From: Mitsuokella sp. oral taxon 131 str. W9106
GTDB taxonomy: Bacteria > Bacillota > Negativicutes > Selenomonadales > Selenomonadaceae
Reading direction: 5' to 3'
NCBI RefSeq assembly: GCF_000469545.1
Contig: NZ_KI273057.1
Coordinates: 170,544 to 234,543 of the forward strand
Length of the DNA: 64,000 nt
Shown: positions 26,705-36,122 of the stretch, piece by piece
How positions within the stretch are numbered: the stretch's first letter is position 1
Layout: the number at the start of each line of letters is the position of its first letter
Program-made: the position numbers and the translations under genes
The notes under the pieces: generated by a model
Told to the model about the DNA's origin: nothing
The model's database searches: none
Seen by the model: only the letters and a program-made list of their open reading frames with translations

Positions 26705-27589
26705 ATGAAAAAGCCACTTTTCAGAGGTGCGGGGATCGCAATTATAACTCCGTTTACGGAAAACGGGATCAACTTCGATGAACTCGGTCGAATTATCGAT
26801 GATCAGATCAAAGAGGGAACAGATGCTATCATAATCACGGGAACGACTGGTGAATCGGCAACAATGAGCGACGAAGAGCATCGTGCGGCAATTCAATACG
26901 CTGTTGAAAGAACGGCGCATCGCATACCAGTCATCGCAGGAACGGGCTCAAATGAGACGCATTATGCAATTGCACTTTCGCAATATGCTGAATCCGTTGG
27001 TGTAGATGGGCTACTTGTCGTGACCCCCTATTATAATAAATGCACGCAAAAAGGTCTCATTGCGCATTACAAGGCGATTGCGGAAAGTGTCCATAGTCCT
27101 ATTTTCCTATATGATGTTCCCTCACGTACCGGCGTCGGAATTCAGATTGATACCTATGTGGAACTTGCTAAAGTCCCGAATATCGTTGCCGTAAAGGAAG
27201 CCAATGGCGATCTCTCAAAGATCTTACGTCTGCGTGCTGCTTGCGGAGATGATTTGATGGTTTATTCCGGTAATGATGACCAAATCGTTCCAATTCTTTC
27301 ACTCGGTGGACAAGGCGTAATATCTGTACTTTCTAATGTCGCACCAAAGGTAACCCATGATATGTGTCAATTCTATTTTGATGGAAATGTCAAAGAAGCA
27401 ACGCGGCTGCAAATCGAATACGCCGACCTTATCGACGCATTGTTCTGTGAAGTAAACCCCATCCCCGTTAAGGTTGCCATGCGCAAGATGGGATATAATG
27501 TCGGTCCGCTGCGTATGCCACTATCCGAAATGGAGCCTAGACATGAATTGCGGCTTGAAAACGCATTGAAAAATCATGGTTTGATATAA
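26705..27589 (+). CDS. dapA: 4-hydroxy-tetrahydrodipicolinate synthase
   Basis: DapA of 294 residues, which condenses pyruvate with aspartate semialdehyde at the head of the lysine and diaminopimelate branch. Motifs are TGTTGESATMS, GSNETHYAI, VVTPYYNKCTQKGL, the YDVPSRTGV tyrosine segment and the Schiff-base lysine in VAVKEANGDL. The ATG at 26705 has AGGAGG upstream and a clear promoter. It is a single-gene unit on the plus strand between minus-strand blocks; no other dap gene is here. Confidence 0.96.
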   Translation: MKKPLFRGAGIAIITPFTENGINFDELGRIIDDQIKEGTDAIIITGTTGESATMSDEEHRAAIQYAVERTAHRIPVIAGTGSNETHYAIALSQYAESVGVDGLLVVTPYYNKCTQKGLIAHYKAIAESVHSPIFLYDVPSRTGVGIQIDTYVELAKVPNIVAVKEANGDLSKILRLRAACGDDLMVYSGNDDQIVPILSLGGQGVISVLSNVAPKVTHDMCQFYFDGNVKEATRLQIEYADLIDALFCEVNPIPVKVAMRKMGYNVGPLRMPLSEMEPRHELRLENALKNHGLI

Positions 27590-27611
27590 CACGAAAAAGA
27601 GTCCTTCTTGT

Positions 27612-27801
27612 TGTAGACTGTTCCCAAATTAGTTAGACGAAAAGAAATAAATGATTCATTTTGCACGGTCTTGCTCCGTATTTCATATAGAGCAAGGCCG
27701 CCTTTTAAGTTGACTCGTTCATAATGGAAGAGGCATGCATATTCATTCACTGCGATATTTGGTCACTGTAGAACATGATATTTTGGATGACTTCTTGGCA
27801 T
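27612..27801 (-). pseudogene. degenerate IS3-family transposase fragment
   Basis: On the minus strand the frame reads MPRSHPKYHVLQ, a TGA stop, then PNIAVNEYACLFHYERVN, LKGGLALYEIRSKTVQNE and SFISFRLTNLGTVYN. The HYERVNLKGGLALYEIRSK part corresponds to the usual end of IS3-type integrases (family pattern YIHFYNYERIQLKTKLTPYE). The catalytic DDE region is absent. It cannot make a working transposase. Confidence 0.6.
27667..27706 (+). terminator. hairpin downstream of dapA
   Basis: Ten-base stem (27667-27676 with 27690-27699, one G-U pair), 13-base loop, then GCC and TTTT. It lies in the IS remnant, 78 bases after dapA, and probably serves as the dapA terminator. Confidence 0.6.
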
Positions 27802-27804
27802 AGC

Positions 27805-27845
27805 AAAACCTCCTGTTGTAGTTGTCTCCATTCTACACCAGGAGG
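27805..27845 (-). terminator. terminator of rpoD
   Basis: Thirteen-base stem with one mismatch (27833-27845 with 27809-27821), 11-base loop, then TTTT on the minus strand, about 60 bases after the rpoD stop. It overlaps the outer end of the IS remnant. Confidence 0.65.
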
Positions 27846-27903
27846 CTCTTTCATTCACTGTCTATATTGAAATCACTACACAGCCACTGCCTCGAAGGGA
27901 TTT

Positions 27904-29034
<1,131 letters not shown>

Positions 29035-29076
29035 CTAACTTCCCTCCCTTATGCTTGCCTTTGCCATATAGCGTAA

Positions 29077-30861
29077 TCATAGCTGCAATGTATCAATTTC
29101 ATGTTTTATTCTCTTGACCTCGCTTAATTCTTCTCGATAAGCAGGGTTGCCTACTCGAAGATATTCCTCTGCCTTTCGGCTGTGTTCGATATACAGCATC
29201 TGAAGGTACGATTTGCAAAGTACTTGCAGTGCATCCGTATAGGCACTTTCATGATTTTGCTCATCAAACTCTTCGACCATCGCTCTAGAAAGTTCTGACG
29301 TTGCCGCCTCACTGAGCGTATCGTCCATATTATCCAAAAACAATTCCTTTCCCTTATGATTCTGCAAAAAGTGAAAAATCTCCTGCTGCGTTGTATCGGT
29401 AATTGCAGATAAAGGAACGACTGCTTGCACATGATCTAGGATGGATGGATCCCGTACTGCCATCTGCAGGATTGTACGTCCGGCCTGCTGCACCGCGTTA
29501 TCTTGTGCACGAGGCACCTTTGGCAATGATACAGTTTTATTCAAATTCCCATGCGTATACCGTCGCAATTCATCGTGTACAATGCCTTCGTCCAACATGA
29601 GGCTTCGCGCTATTTTTTTTTCATATTCGTTGCGCATAGCAGTTTCACGAATGCCTGTTAAAACAGGCAACATTTGATGAAGCGCCTGAACTTTTCCGTC
29701 GAGTGTATCATAATCCGTATGTGCAAGAACATATCGCAAACGGTATTCCACGAGCGGCAACGCTTTGGAAACAAGCGCTCTAAATGCACCTGCGCCATGC
29801 TTTCGAATGTATTCATCGGGATCTTTTCCATCTGGTACGACGATTACTCTTACACGTGCTCCCGTAACACAAACAATCGACAGCGCGCGTATTGTGGCGC
29901 TTTGTCCAGCTTCGTCACTATCGTAACAAAAACAGATTTCAGATGCGTACCGCAGAAGCTTCTTGCAATGCTCTACGGTAAAGGCAGTTCCAAGCGTAGC
30001 GACGACATTCTCAATCCCTGCGCCAAAAACGGAAATTGCATCCATATAGCCTTCCACAACAATGGCGTAGCCTGCTTGTTGAATAGCCCTATGCGATCGA
30101 TTTAGGCCGAAAAGAAGCTTCCGTTTGTTGAAGAGAATCGTTTCAGGTGAATTGAGATACTTAGGTGTGGCATCATCGATCACTCGACCTCCAAAACCGA
30201 CGATACGATCTCTTTCATCTGCGATAGGGATCATCACCCTTCCACGAAAACGGTCATATAAGCTTCCTTCCATTTTTCGTTCTGCCGATAGCCCGGACGC
30301 AAGAAGAAGCTCCTTTTTCACGCCGCGTTTTTGGAACGCCATCGATAGCTTATCCCACGATGCCGGCGCAAAGCCAAGATGAAACTCTTCTATTGTCTTG
30401 TCCGATATGCCACGCGCTTTAAAATACGCCATCCCCGGTGTACCAAGCTGCGTCATGGTTAGACAATTGTAGAAAAAATCGCGTGCCATCTCATTTACTT
30501 TTCGAAGATCTGCCCTTTCCTGTTCATGTGCAATTTCCGCTGGAGTTTGTTCTCGTCGCGGCAATTCGATCCCTAGTTTCTCGGCTTGCATTTTAATCGC
30601 TTCGAAATAAGATACGTTCTCGATGAGCGAAATAAACTTAAACGCATTCCCTCCCGCATGACAACCAAAGCAGTAAAAAAATCCTTTTTCTGGAACGACA
30701 GAAAACGATGGCGTATTCTCCTGATGAAAAGGACAGCATCCCCAATAACGATTTCCCTTACGCTTCAGCGGTACATATCCCTGTACGAGCTGCAAAAGAT
30801 CCGTTCGCTCACTGACCTGTTTGACAAATTCGTTTAATCGTTCATTGCGCATAGCTTCCAC
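29077..30861 (-). CDS. dnaG: DNA primase
   Basis: DnaG of 594 residues, which makes RNA primers at the replication fork. The N-terminal zinc domain has CCPFHQENTPSFSV and FYCFGCHAGGNAF; the RNA-polymerase core and TOPRIM domain follow (VVEGYMDAISVF, FCYDSDEAGQ), with a helical C-terminal domain that binds the DnaB helicase. The start is GTG 30861, with AGAGGAG seven bases upstream; an ATG three codons later is the alternative. It lies between dgt (100 bases upstream) and rpoD. Confidence 0.96.
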   Translation of the reverse strand: MEAMRNERLNEFVKQVSERTDLLQLVQGYVPLKRKGNRYWGCCPFHQENTPSFSVVPEKGFFYCFGCHAGGNAFKFISLIENVSYFEAIKMQAEKLGIELPRREQTPAEIAHEQERADLRKVNEMARDFFYNCLTMTQLGTPGMAYFKARGISDKTIEEFHLGFAPASWDKLSMAFQKRGVKKELLLASGLSAERKMEGSLYDRFRGRVMIPIADERDRIVGFGGRVIDDATPKYLNSPETILFNKRKLLFGLNRSHRAIQQAGYAIVVEGYMDAISVFGAGIENVVATLGTAFTVEHCKKLLRYASEICFCYDSDEAGQSATIRALSIVCVTGARVRVIVVPDGKDPDEYIRKHGAGAFRALVSKALPLVEYRLRYVLAHTDYDTLDGKVQALHQMLPVLTGIRETAMRNEYEKKIARSLMLDEGIVHDELRRYTHGNLNKTVSLPKVPRAQDNAVQQAGRTILQMAVRDPSILDHVQAVVPLSAITDTTQQEIFHFLQNHKGKELFLDNMDDTLSEAATSELSRAMVEEFDEQNHESAYTDALQVLCKSYLQMLYIEHSRKAEEYLRVGNPAYREELSEVKRIKHEIDTLQL

Positions 30862-30961
30862 AATGCCGCTCCTCTGTGCTCTAGCATTTATATTCCTCGA
30901 AAAGCCATAATATCCTTTTCGCGTTTCCCGGTCTTCTTCTAGGTAGTTTTCCTCATGATTT

Positions 30962-31960
30962 TTATCTTGCCATACTCCAGACGGGCGGCATGAAGATATC
31001 CGAAAAAAGTTTCACTGCATAGCTATCCGTCAGACCAGCTACATAATCGGTTACAGTCTGTTCTTTGCCCCAACGTGCTTCTCTACCGATAAATTCTTGC
31101 GGCAACTCATCAAAATGAGCAATAAAATAATGATGGAGCTCACAAAGTACAAAAACAGCTTGTCGTCTTTCATGAGAAAGTGCGTCTGAATGATAGATGT
31201 GTTGAAACATAAACTGCCGAAATTCGTCCATAATGGCTTTCACATTATGCGAAAGCACAATATCCGTTTTTCTTTCTGAAGAGCAAATGATATCCGACAC
31301 CATGCTTGTGATCATATGCGAAGTGTCTGTTCCAAAATTTTGATATACGGCTTTTGGCAAATCGCCTTTCTGCAAAAGCCCAGCACGCAAACTATCATCG
31401 TAATCGTGGCAAAGGTAAGCGATGCGATCCGCAATGCGAACAATTCGTCCTTCCAATGTTTTAGGCAAATGTGCTCCCGTATGGTTTAAAATACCATCCT
31501 TTACTTCAAATGTGAGATTTAATCCCGATCCGCTTCGTTCTAAAAATTCTACAACACGAAGACTTTGTTCATTGTGAGCAAAATGCCCGGTCAATTCTGC
31601 CATAGCAGACTCCCCAGCATGACCAAACGGGGTATGTCCCACATCATGCCCCAATGCAATCGCTTCGACAAGATCCTCATTTAAGCGCAATGCCCTTGCG
31701 ATCGTTCGCGAAATCTGCGCTACTTCCAAACTATGAGTCATACGCGTCCGATAATGATCGCCTGATGTGATATATACTTGGGTCTTATGCTTCAGGCGCC
31801 GAAATGATTTTGAATGCAAGATTCGATCACGATCACGTTGGAATTTCGTGCGGAACAGACATTCATCCATAGGTTCTTTGCGTCTTGCTTCTCGGCTCTT
31901 TGCTGCATAATCTGAAAGATTATCATACTCCGCTTTCTCAATTCGCTCTCTCACATTCAT
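30962..31960 (-). CDS. dgt: deoxyguanosinetriphosphate triphosphohydrolase-like protein
   Basis: HD-domain dNTP triphosphohydrolase of 332 residues that cleaves dGTP or other dNTPs to nucleoside and triphosphate. Metal ligands are H76 (RTRMTHSLEV) and the HD pair H105/D106 (ALGHDVGHTPFGHAGE), with the later acidic residue in IADRIAYLCHDYDD. SKSFRRLKHKTQVY is the typical N-terminal substrate segment. GAGGG lies before the ATG. The order dgt-dnaG-rpoD is shared by many Firmicutes and links nucleotide pool control with replication. The exact substrate range of this short subfamily is unknown. Confidence 0.92.
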   Translation of the reverse strand: MNVRERIEKAEYDNLSDYAAKSREARRKEPMDECLFRTKFQRDRDRILHSKSFRRLKHKTQVYITSGDHYRTRMTHSLEVAQISRTIARALRLNEDLVEAIALGHDVGHTPFGHAGESAMAELTGHFAHNEQSLRVVEFLERSGSGLNLTFEVKDGILNHTGAHLPKTLEGRIVRIADRIAYLCHDYDDSLRAGLLQKGDLPKAVYQNFGTDTSHMITSMVSDIICSSERKTDIVLSHNVKAIMDEFRQFMFQHIYHSDALSHERRQAVFVLCELHHYFIAHFDELPQEFIGREARWGKEQTVTDYVAGLTDSYAVKLFSDIFMPPVWSMAR

Positions 31961-32059
31961 ATCCGTCCCTCACTTTCATACAAACTTATTTGCTTCTATA
32001 ATATATACGCGACGTGTAGTGGTTTTCCTGCTCCAAACCGGTACAAGAGAGAGCCTCTT

Positions 32060-32896
32060 TTAGCAATCTTCGCCTTCTTTGAAGCGTTTCATCATCTCAT
32101 TTGTCAGGCTCCAATCATCTGTTTGGAGCCGGATTTCATTTGGTCTCGCCCAAAATGCTTGTCTCAGCTCGCTCGTATCCAAATCAATCGAATCACATCC
32201 ATCCAAATCGCAGTAAAATCCGGCTAAAATATCAGCGGCACTTCCCCACGGCTGTGACTTGTAATATCGGATATTCTGAACCTTTAAGCCAACTTCCTCC
32301 ATGACTTCACGTTGCACGGTTTGCTCCAGTGTCTCCCCAATTTCTGTAAAACCTGCAACAAGTGCGTAATTATCTCTGCCACGTTGATCCGCATAGCGCG
32401 TCACCAACAGCCTATCCCGATTGACAACGCCAACAATGACGGCTGGATTGATACGAGGATATATTAAATGCCCACAGTGCGGACATCGAATGGCACGTTC
32501 TTTTCCATCGAGTTCTGTCGGATTCCCACAAACACCACAAAATCGATTTACACGATACCAATCGGATAGATGCACTGCCGTGTAGAGTGCGAAGAAACTA
32601 GGAAGAGCTGCATCTCTTGTGCGCCGGACATCCCGAATCGTTTCAAACGCGAAACCATTCGGGATGAATGCCAACGCATCCGTTGGCAATAAGAAAAAAG
32701 CTCGTTTCCCGATTGCAAATAAGTAAATACAATGTTGTGGTTCATTCAGTTCCGAAAAAGATGGAAAAAGTTTTCCATCACCTTTCCGAATCAATACACT
32801 CTTATTTTTGAAGTAAAAAACGACACTGTCTTCAACGGGAAGAATGTCCGGCTGAAATACATTATCTAATTTTCTAGGCTCAATATCTTGAATCAT
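32060..32896 (-). CDS. nudC: NAD(+)/NADH diphosphatase NudC
   Basis: Nudix enzyme of 278 residues that splits NADH or NAD into NMN(H) and AMP; relatives also remove NAD caps from RNA. Four cysteines form the zinc ribbon (FCGVCGNPTEL, IRCPHCGHLIYPR). These are followed by NPAVIVGV and the Nudix box GFTEIGETLEQTVQREVMEE. The family-specific SQPWG, which follows the box and defines NADH pyrophosphatases, is present as YYKSQPWGSA. I start at the ATG at 32896, which has GTGAGGA seven bases upstream. It is a single gene upstream of dgt, 99 bases apart, with no clear terminator between. Confidence 0.93.
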   Translation of the reverse strand: MIQDIEPRKLDNVFQPDILPVEDSVVFYFKNKSVLIRKGDGKLFPSFSELNEPQHCIYLFAIGKRAFFLLPTDALAFIPNGFAFETIRDVRRTRDAALPSFFALYTAVHLSDWYRVNRFCGVCGNPTELDGKERAIRCPHCGHLIYPRINPAVIVGVVNRDRLLVTRYADQRGRDNYALVAGFTEIGETLEQTVQREVMEEVGLKVQNIRYYKSQPWGSAADILAGFYCDLDGCDSIDLDTSELRQAFWARPNEIRLQTDDWSLTNEMMKRFKEGEDC

Positions 32897-33011
32897 GACA
32901 ATCCTCACTTTTCCGTATGGCATCCCTTAATTACGAAATGGGTTGCAGTCTCCCATCCCAAAACACTTTATGGTATACTCTTCTTAAGTAAGTCGTAAGG
33001 GAGGCGGGACG

Positions 33012-33794
33012 ATGAATATTTGCGAAGAAATGGAAAAACGACGTACACGTCTTTTAGGAACCTGCACGATTTCGGCATTTGACGGAATGGTCATTGTTCC
33101 CCATATCGAACTGTTTCGCCGGGTTCTAGCCATCGGCGATATCCATGGAAATTTAGAACGCCTTCTTTCTCTTTTTCACCGTATGGACTATTGTGTCGAA
33201 GATGATCTGCTTGTATTTCTCGGCGATTATATTGATCGCGGTGAGTATAGTGCTGAATGCCTGCAATACGTTATGAAACTTACTGAAAAAAGTTCACATG
33301 TCATTGCGCTGACAGGAAATCACGAAGCCATGATGTTAAACTACTTTGAGAATCATAGCATTCGAGACCCAATGGATGAGACCCATGGCTGGCTTCATAG
33401 TGGAGGAATCCAAACGTTTGAAAGCCTATCCCGTGTTTATTGGCAGGATAGCGCCCTCTACCATGCGCTTCTATCTTTTGTACTTTCGCTTAATCATATT
33501 GCAGCAGTAGGAACGGAGTACATTTTTACGCATGCCGGTTTTTATCCCAAGGTGCCCTATGCGAAACAATTTGATGCCATGCTATGGCTCCGAGAGGAAT
33601 TCTATCATAACTATGATGGGGAAAAAACCGTCGTGGTCGGACATACGCCCGTTCAATTTTTTCACAAAGAGCAAACGAGACCTATCCGTCTCCAAAATAA
33701 AATCATCGATTGCGATACGGGCTCCTTTCTTCCACATGGATATATTAGCTGCGTGGATGTCAAAAGCATGAAATGTTGGCAGAGCGCAGACTAG
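33012..33794 (+). CDS. PPP-family metallophosphoesterase (serine/threonine phosphatase-like)
   Basis: Metallophosphoesterase of 260 residues. All PPP signature motifs are there: AIGDIHGNLERL (about 44-55), FLGDYIDRGEY, LTGNHEAMML, FTHAGFYP and VVGHTPVQFF, then IDCDTGSFL. This is the PrpA/ApaH-like bacterial group, which acts on phosphoproteins or dinucleoside polyphosphates. GGGAGG lies before the ATG, and an extended -10 (TGGTATACT) lies at 32971-32979. It is a lone plus-strand gene and overlaps the convergent C39-like gene by four bases. The substrate is not known. Confidence 0.88.
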   Translation: MNICEEMEKRRTRLLGTCTISAFDGMVIVPHIELFRRVLAIGDIHGNLERLLSLFHRMDYCVEDDLLVFLGDYIDRGEYSAECLQYVMKLTEKSSHVIALTGNHEAMMLNYFENHSIRDPMDETHGWLHSGGIQTFESLSRVYWQDSALYHALLSFVLSLNHIAAVGTEYIFTHAGFYPKVPYAKQFDAMLWLREEFYHNYDGEKTVVVGHTPVQFFHKEQTRPIRLQNKIIDCDTGSFLPHGYISCVDVKSMKCWQSAD

Positions 33795-34432
33795 ATAAAG
33801 TACTCGATCGTGTTTTGTGCTGTCTTCTTTGTATTCTCGTTGAATAACAGAACCGCTTCACGGTCTTCCATACATCCTAATGCATAAGGCGTGGTTTCTT
33901 CACGATTCAAACACGCGATTGGAACAGATCGATTGTATGCATTCGGATGAGCAAGCGTTACTTCTATGTCCGTAGCAGAAAACTCAGATGTACCTTCTGG
34001 CAGAAACCATGGATCGAACATACGGATATACGTTTCGGAGAGTCCCGTCAGAAGAACATAATGTTCTACACCGTAAAAGAGGCGAACGACAGCGACACCG
34101 CCGCGCACCAATGCATCATTTATCAAACTTTCATCACCGATACGAACCGCTTTGCCAGAAAGATATTGACTCGAAAGCGGAAACCTTGTTGCACGCCCAA
34201 AACCATCGAGCCAGTTGGATAGGAACATCATGGCCATGCGGCTCGTTCCAGCTCGGCATGGTTCCCCGTTCTTGCTATAACAATCCAAGCTGTAGAGCTG
34301 GATATTCCGTACGATTTCGGGCGGAATCTCTTCTCTCTCGAACAAAAAGCTCATGGCATTGAGCATGGCCGTTGGTCCGCAATCATACTTGGACAATTGG
34401 TAATGCAATGGATTTTTCATCGTATCGCTCAT
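33791..34432 (-). CDS. C39-like cysteine peptidase domain protein
   Basis: Protein of 213 residues with a papain-like C39 arrangement: C18 in KYDCGPTAMLNA, H124 in VEHYVLLTG and D140 in RMFDPWF. No signal peptide, membrane segment or transporter domain is present, so it is not a standard bacteriocin-processing exporter. Its role is unknown; a stand-alone cytoplasmic peptidase or a peptidase-like binding protein are both possible. The ribosome site is weak, and a second ATG lies four codons on. It overlaps the convergent phosphatase by four bases and follows the HAD gene by 63 bases; a seven-base hairpin (34474-34496) lies in that gap. Confidence 0.72.
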   Translation of the reverse strand: MSDTMKNPLHYQLSKYDCGPTAMLNAMSFLFEREEIPPEIVRNIQLYSLDCYSKNGEPCRAGTSRMAMMFLSNWLDGFGRATRFPLSSQYLSGKAVRIGDESLINDALVRGGVAVVRLFYGVEHYVLLTGLSETYIRMFDPWFLPEGTSEFSATDIEVTLAHPNAYNRSVPIACLNREETTPYALGCMEDREAVLLFNENTKKTAQNTIEYFI

Positions 34433-34495
34433 TTCTAATTTCAGAGAATTTGATATAAGAGAAACATGATACCAAGCAATGAAATGATGATTGCT

Positions 34496-35293
34496 TTACC
34501 ATTCGTAGCCTATCCCATCCAAGATGCGATGCAGTGACTTTTCGACGGAATCCGTATGGTAACGACCGAGTATGCGAATATCGGCACGTGCTTTTTCCAT
34601 TGTAATGGGACAGCCAACATGGCAGAGCATCTGACGATCATTTTCGTTATCTCCGAACGCGATTACTTCATCTGCTGAAATGCCGAGACAGATGAGGTTT
34701 TCTTTGATCGCAGTCCACTTATTCACGCCTTTTGGCATGATATCCAGCCACTCATTACCTCCGGTTTGTACGGTACACCTATCACCGAAGCGCTTTTTCC
34801 ATGGACTTGTATCGGATAATCCGCCTTTTTCATAAAAAGAAATTTTCATATAGGGTTCGGGAATGTCAAGTAGGCTCGGAACAAGGGTTACATTATTTCC
34901 TACAACATCGTGTAAGAGCGCAGCAAAATTTGAAGATGTCGGTTGGATATAACACGTTTCTGTCCCCGAAACCATGACCTCCAGCCCGCCTGTTCTCTGC
35001 ATAGCACGAATAATCTCACGTCCAAGATCTGCCTGCATACATGCCTGCGAAATCTTTCTGCCTTTAAAAAAGCTTAGGCAGCCGTTTTCGCAAATATAAC
35101 CAATCTCGTCAGCCACAGGTGCAAAAAGACGGCGCAAGCTGGCATACTGTCGCCCGCTCGCCGCATAAAATATGATATCATGCCCTTGCAGACGACGTAT
35201 GAGTGAAAAGACTTCTTGGGTTAACGCCTGTGCTCCATCCAACAAAAGTGTTCCATCCAAATCGCTCGCAATCATCGCAATTTTACGTTTCAT
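34496..35293 (-). CDS. Cof-type HAD-superfamily phosphatase
   Basis: HAD hydrolase of 265 residues, subfamily IIB (Cof/YidA). The nucleophile motif is MIASDLDGTLL at residues 7-17, motif II lies in YAASGRQYASL, and the last motif is VIAFGDNENDRQML. The cap domain lies between. Such enzymes remove phosphate from sugar phosphates, FMN or PLP; the substrate here cannot be told. I start at the ATG at 35293, which has AGGAGG four bases upstream. It lies 26 bases behind the methyltransferase gene and probably ends the miaB-mutSL transcript. Confidence 0.88.
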   Translation of the reverse strand: MKRKIAMIASDLDGTLLLDGAQALTQEVFSLIRRLQGHDIIFYAASGRQYASLRRLFAPVADEIGYICENGCLSFFKGRKISQACMQADLGREIIRAMQRTGGLEVMVSGTETCYIQPTSSNFAALLHDVVGNNVTLVPSLLDIPEPYMKISFYEKGGLSDTSPWKKRFGDRCTVQTGGNEWLDIMPKGVNKWTAIKENLICLGISADEVIAFGDNENDRQMLCHVGCPITMEKARADIRILGRYHTDSVEKSLHRILDGIGYEW

Positions 35294-35319
35294 ACTGCCT
35301 CCTAATGGACTTCCGTTTA

Positions 35320-36120
35320 TCATAAAACCATTACACCGTAATGTATTTTGCTGTACTTACCACCGACAATTTTGGTAAACCCGAGTCGTGCGAATTCCTC
35401 GCTTCGGCTGTTTTCTTTGAACACGACGCGATATCTTGCTACGCGACATGCTTCTTGGACTATCTCAGGCGTTAATGCAGCAGGATTGGCCAATTCACGT
35501 AGTGGCGTCAAGCTCAGGCTTGCTGTAAGTGGATACCGAAACATCGGATCAAAATAAACGACATCAAATGCATTATTATTTTGTGTCTGCAAGAATACAG
35601 ATGCTTCGATACAGTGTGTTTCAATGCGCCGCATCGCTTCTTGCATGGGCCAATTCTCTGCTTTGAAATGGGACAGCCCATAGCCAACGACCGTTTCAAT
35701 CAAGGGTTCTGACTCGAGTCCGACAACGCGACCTTCTTGTTCAACCGCAAAGCTCGATACGATTGCATCCGCACCGAATCCAAGCGTGCAATCCAGTACG
35801 GACATGCCGCGATGCAACTGCATCGCTTCGACCATGTGATCCCCTGTTCCAGCACTGCCAAAACGTAAATTTTTCAAGCGCAAATGCGCCATGTTCGGAT
35901 GAAAGAAAAACGTATCCTTTGGTGCTGCCAATGTCAAGAGACCGTGTTTTGCAACGAGCAAATACCATGCCCCAGTTGATTCACGAAGCTCTTCTTCCGA
36001 TCGTGCGCGGCGCTCGACATAAGAAATTCCAGCATGCTCCGCTGCCCAACAGGCAAGTGTTTCTGCTTCACGTGTCCACTTTCGTCCCGTCGTCGCAATA
36101 GCTCGCTTTTCTTTTGTCAT
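35320..36120 (-). CDS. class I SAM-dependent methyltransferase, RsmJ-like
   Basis: Protein of 266 residues with a Rossmann SAM site (SVLDCTLGFGADAIVSSF), a following acidic strand (VVGLESEPLI) and a YFDPMFRYP motif, the DPM-type catalytic segment seen in RsmJ (16S rRNA m2G1516 methyltransferase). The N-terminal part (about 1-85) is an extra segment not seen in classical RsmJ and resembles a small alpha/beta domain. The ATG at 36120 lies just after the mutL stop (36123-36125) and has no good ribosome site, so translational coupling is likely; a TTG at 36126 is an alternative. The rRNA target is inferred. Confidence 0.75.
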   Translation of the reverse strand: MTKEKRAIATTGRKWTREAETLACWAAEHAGISYVERRARSEEELRESTGAWYLLVAKHGLLTLAAPKDTFFFHPNMAHLRLKNLRFGSAGTGDHMVEAMQLHRGMSVLDCTLGFGADAIVSSFAVEQEGRVVGLESEPLIETVVGYGLSHFKAENWPMQEAMRRIETHCIEASVFLQTQNNNAFDVVYFDPMFRYPLTASLSLTPLRELANPAALTPEIVQEACRVARYRVVFKENSRSEEFARLGFTKIVGGKYSKIHYGVMVL

Positions 36121-36122
36121 AC

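Larger units (their letters stand above)
27612..27837 (-). mobile_element. remnant of an IS3-family insertion sequence
   Basis: About 226 bases bounded by imperfect terminal repeats: TGTAGACTGTTCCCAAAT at 27612 and, inverted, TGTAGAATGGAGACAACT ending at 27837 (12 of 18 positions agree). Inside, on the minus strand, the start of a first ORF (AGGAGG then ATGCCAAGA) is joined after 12 codons to the last roughly 50 codons of an IS3-type OrfB. Most of the element is therefore deleted. I see no target-site duplication. The 314 bases from 27590 to 27903 hold nothing else except two hairpins noted separately. Confidence 0.6.

Noticed and set aside
30893..30920. Terminator between dgt and dnaG
   Set aside because: A seven-base CGAAAAG/CTTTTCG stem exists, but no run of U follows on the minus strand.
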